Assembly: GCF_002968575.1 (NCBI RefSeq)
Contig: NZ_PVBM01000032.1
Span: forward strand, 1-45,908
DNA: 45,908 bases
Direction of reading: 5' to 3'
DNA from: Neorhizobium huautlense
Lineage (GTDB): Bacteria > Pseudomonadota > Alphaproteobacteria > Rhizobiales > Rhizobiaceae
The notes beneath the pieces were generated by a model that was not told the DNA's origin, did not search any database, and worked only from the letters and a program-made list of their open reading frames with translations. Within the stretch, counting starts at the first letter, position 1. Every line of letters starts with the position of its first letter. Positions 43,557 through 45,908 of this stretch are shown piece after piece. The translations under genes were made by a program, and so were the position numbers.

Positions 43557-44477
43557 ATGCCGATCAAGATTCCCGATACGCTGCCCGCGTTCAGTACCCT
43601 CGTTGAAGAGGGTGTGCGGGTGATGACTGAAACCGCGGCGGTGCGGCAGGACATCCGTCCGCTTCAGATCGGGCTCCTGAACCTCATGCCGAACAAGATC
43701 AAGACCGAGCTGCAAATGGCGCGCCTCGTCGGTGCGACGCCCCTGCAAGTCGAGTTTTCACTGGTGCGCGTCGGCAACCACAGGGCCAAGAATACCTCCG
43801 AGGATCATCTGCTTGCCTTCTACGAGACCTGGGAAGAGGTGAAGCACCGCAAATTCGACGGTTTCGTCATCACCGGGGCGCCGATTGAAACGCTGCCGTT
43901 CGAAGAGGTCACCTATTGGGATGAGATGGAGAAGATCCTCGACTGGACGACCACCAACGTCCATTCGACCATGAATGTCTGCTGGGGGGCGATGGCCGCT
44001 ATCTATCACTTCCATCGCGTTCCGAAATACGAATTGAAAGAGAAGGCGTTCGGAGTTTACCGCCACCGCAATCTCTGCCCGTCGTCCGTCTATCTCAACG
44101 GATTTTCCGACGATTTCCAGGTTCCGGTATCGCGCTGGACGGAGGTGCGACGGGAAGACATCGAGAAGGTGCCGGATCTCGAAATCCTGATGGAATCCGA
44201 GGAGATGGGCATTTGCCTGGTGCATGAGAAGGCCGGCAGACGGCTCTACATGTTCAATCACGTCGAATATGATTCCACCTCGCTGGCGGACGAATATTTC
44301 CGGGATGTGAACGCGGGCATCCCGATCAAGCTGCCGCATAACTACTTCCCGCATAACGACGACACGCTGACGCCCTTGAACCGCTGGCGCAGCCACGCGC
44401 ATCTCCTGTTCGGCAACTGGATCAACGAGATCTATCAGACCACGCCCTACGATATGGAGAAGATCGGCGCGCAATAA
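43557..44477 (+). CDS. metA: Homoserine O-acyltransferase (MetA family)
   Basis: A 306-residue enzyme that acylates homoserine at the start of methionine synthesis. The catalytic cysteine is in MNVCWGAMAA (about residue 142), His and Glu of the triad are in FNHVEYD near 235, and FVITGAPIETLPFEEVTYW is typical of the family. Members of this family use acetyl-CoA or succinyl-CoA; which one cannot be told with confidence here. Expression is set by the sigma-70 promoter and SAM-II riboswitch just upstream. Confidence 0.95.
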   Translation: MPIKIPDTLPAFSTLVEEGVRVMTETAAVRQDIRPLQIGLLNLMPNKIKTELQMARLVGATPLQVEFSLVRVGNHRAKNTSEDHLLAFYETWEEVKHRKFDGFVITGAPIETLPFEEVTYWDEMEKILDWTTTNVHSTMNVCWGAMAAIYHFHRVPKYELKEKAFGVYRHRNLCPSSVYLNGFSDDFQVPVSRWTEVRREDIEKVPDLEILMESEEMGICLVHEKAGRRLYMFNHVEYDSTSLADEYFRDVNAGIPIKLPHNYFPHNDDTLTPLNRWRSHAHLLFGNWINEIYQTTPYDMEKIGAQ

Positions 44478-44576
44478 GCTTGGATCCGATGGCGGCGGAT
44501 AATTTTGTTCGCAACGACGTTGCGGCTGCCGGACAAATCGCGCAGTTTGCACGCCGACAATTCGGAGGAGCAGGCC

Positions 44577-45608
44577 GTGGCGGATCAAGCGAAGCAGGGT
44601 TTCGAGGTTTTCGGGCAGACGGAGAAGGGCGAGGCGGTCTACCGCGTCAAGATTTCCGGCGGCGGGCTGACGGCGCATGTCATCACCTGGGGGGCCGTCA
44701 TTCAGGATCTGCGGCTCGACGGACATCAGCCGCCGCTCGTATTGGGTTTCGAGCGCTTCGAGGACTATCTCGCACACTCGCCCTATTTCGGCGCTACCCC
44801 CGGCCGGTGTTCCAACCGCATCGGCGGTGGCCGTTTCTCCTTGGACGGTAGGCAATATCAGCTTGAACTGAACGAACGCGGCGTTACGCACCTGCATGGC
44901 GGTACGGATGGCATCGGCCGCAGCAATTGGACGATCGTTGATTGCACGCCCGACAAGGTGGTGCTGCGCATCACCGATCCGGATGGCCGTGCCGGTTACC
45001 CCGGAAACTGCACCATCACCGCCACCTATCAGCTCAAGGCTGACGGCGTATTGTCGGTCATCTACGAATCGACGGCCGATCAACCGACACTCGCCAATAT
45101 CTGCCAGCATTCCTATTTCAATCTTGATGGCCGTGACGACGCCCTCGGCCATGACATCATGATCGCCGCCGACCATGTGCTTGCTCTCGACGACAGGCAG
45201 GTGCCGACTGGCGAGATTTTAGCCGTTGCCGGCACCCCTTTCGATCTGCGGGAAATGGGGCCGATGAAACGCTTCGGCGGCGGCGATCAGACCCTTTTCG
45301 ATCACAATTTCTGCCTGTCGCCTGAACGCACAGCCAAACGACCCGTGGCATTGGTGCGCAGCATCTATTCCGGCCTTGCGATGGAAGTGCGCACGACCGA
45401 ACCTGGGTTGCAGTTCTATGCGGCCTTTAAGCTGCAGAAGCTTCCGGTGACCGGACTTGACGGGCGGCAATACGGCCCCTTCGCAGGCTTCTGCCTCGAA
45501 ACCCAGGTCTGGCCCGATTCGATCAACCATGCCGGATTCCCCAATGCCGTCCTGCGCCCCGGTGAGGCCCTGCGGCAGGAGACCGATTACGTTTTTTCAA
45601 AGCACTAA
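44577..45608 (+). CDS. galM: Aldose 1-epimerase (galactose mutarotase)
   Basis: A 343-residue mutarotase that interconverts alpha and beta anomers of hexoses. Seen: GATPGRCSNRIGGGRFSLDG with the substrate-binding Asn-Arg, HLHGG, the catalytic His in CQHSYFNL and the catalytic Glu in CLETQVWPDS. GTG 44577 is chosen because GGAGGAG lies just upstream (44563-44569); the frame continues to an ATG at 44505 with no ribosome site. It lies 99 bases after metA, with no metabolic link to it. Confidence 0.93.
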   Translation: MADQAKQGFEVFGQTEKGEAVYRVKISGGGLTAHVITWGAVIQDLRLDGHQPPLVLGFERFEDYLAHSPYFGATPGRCSNRIGGGRFSLDGRQYQLELNERGVTHLHGGTDGIGRSNWTIVDCTPDKVVLRITDPDGRAGYPGNCTITATYQLKADGVLSVIYESTADQPTLANICQHSYFNLDGRDDALGHDIMIAADHVLALDDRQVPTGEILAVAGTPFDLREMGPMKRFGGGDQTLFDHNFCLSPERTAKRPVALVRSIYSGLAMEVRTTEPGLQFYAAFKLQKLPVTGLDGRQYGPFAGFCLETQVWPDSINHAGFPNAVLRPGEALRQETDYVFSKH

Positions 45609-45908
45609 GCGGGAAGCATGAGGACGTGCGGCTTGACCTTGTCGGCCGCAACCGGCCGCCTGCGCCATGTCGTGGTCTCTCGACTCGTGTGGCATCTAAG
45701 CCGAATAAATCATTGCCCGCCGAGGCTGCGTTTATTTAGGATTTCATAGAATGCCCGACCTGAGAGATAGGTGACGTTTCGTACCGGAGATGGGGTATTC
45801 GGCTTTCGCCTCATCTTCCACGGTGATGCAGGAGGTGCTGCGCTTCGAGCTGATGATAAAACGTGGTCTGTCCAAACAGCCACAAGCATCAGGAAAGGAA
45901 GCGCAGCA
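45609..45908. other. Intergenic end of the window
   Basis: No gene is seen in these 300 bases. CGGCCG (45643-45648) and CGGCCG (45653-45658) form a GC-rich hairpin around CAAC that may end galM transcription although no T-run follows. GGAAAGGAAG near the right edge (45892-45901) could be the ribosome site of a gene beginning outside the window. Confidence 0.35.

Noticed and set aside
43758..45176. 472-codon antisense frame over metA and galM
   Set aside because: It crosses two well-supported genes and has no domain signature or start signals.

Overview
This window looks like chromosomal DNA of a member of the Rhizobiaceae (Rhizobium/Agrobacterium/Sinorhizobium-like alphaproteobacteria). The main reasons are the convergent ndvB/ndvA (chvB/chvA) pair for cyclic beta-1,2-glucan, a SAM-II riboswitch ahead of metA, a phaR/phaAB polyhydroxybutyrate locus, an RpoH2-type sigma-32 with an EcfG/RpoE2-type promoter, a CarD regulator and a uniform GC-rich codon use. 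I count 33 protein genes, two riboswitches, the 3' end of a group II intron, several rho-independent terminators and a set of unexplained intergenic repeats. No tRNA, rRNA, CRISPR array or transposase was seen.

Layout. 1-126: group II intron 3' end (domains V and VI). 0.1-1.3 kb: M20 amidohydrolase (minus). 1.7-12.0 kb: giant cyclic glucan synthase ndvB and the glucan exporter ndvA, convergent on a shared terminator. 12.3-16.7 kb: orphan LuxR-type AHL receptor, then pyruvate carboxylase. 16.9-23.5 kb: MFS transporter, ispG, an OmpA/glycine-zipper lipoprotein, LysE exporter and prenyl synthase ispA (minus), mtgA and a GST. 23.6-27.2 kb: rpmF, a small membrane protein, phaR (minus), phaA-phaB. 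27.2-28.6 kb: a gene-poor region with two tiny envelope genes, two divergent EcfG-type promoters and three related intergenic repeats. 28.6-34.8 kb: SUV3-like helicase, S4 RNA-binding protein, 7Fe ferredoxin, carD, rpoH2. 34.8-40.1 kb: M48-LysM lipoprotein protease, then thiBPQ under a TPP riboswitch (minus). 40.2-45.6 kb: receiver-only response regulator, ABC-F protein, thiamine pyrophosphokinase (minus), then SAM-II-controlled metA and aldose 1-epimerase.

How the parts work together. NdvB makes and NdvA exports periplasmic cyclic glucan. PhaA and PhaB turn acetyl-CoA into 3-hydroxybutyryl-CoA, with PhaR encoded divergently; no phaC is in the window. ThiBPQ import thiamine or TPP under TPP control, and a thiamine pyrophosphokinase lies about 3 kb away. 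ispG and ispA are two steps of isoprenoid synthesis. A stress theme runs through the middle: the rpoH2 promoter and the promoter of the small DUF3309/lipoprotein pair both fit GGAAC-N16-CGTT.

The least explained signal is the three-copy element (about 27288-27374, 28095-28180, 28369-28434). Each copy has GAACAAA, exactly 22 nt, GATTCGTC, and then a second GATTCGT-like half-site starting 11 nt after the first.
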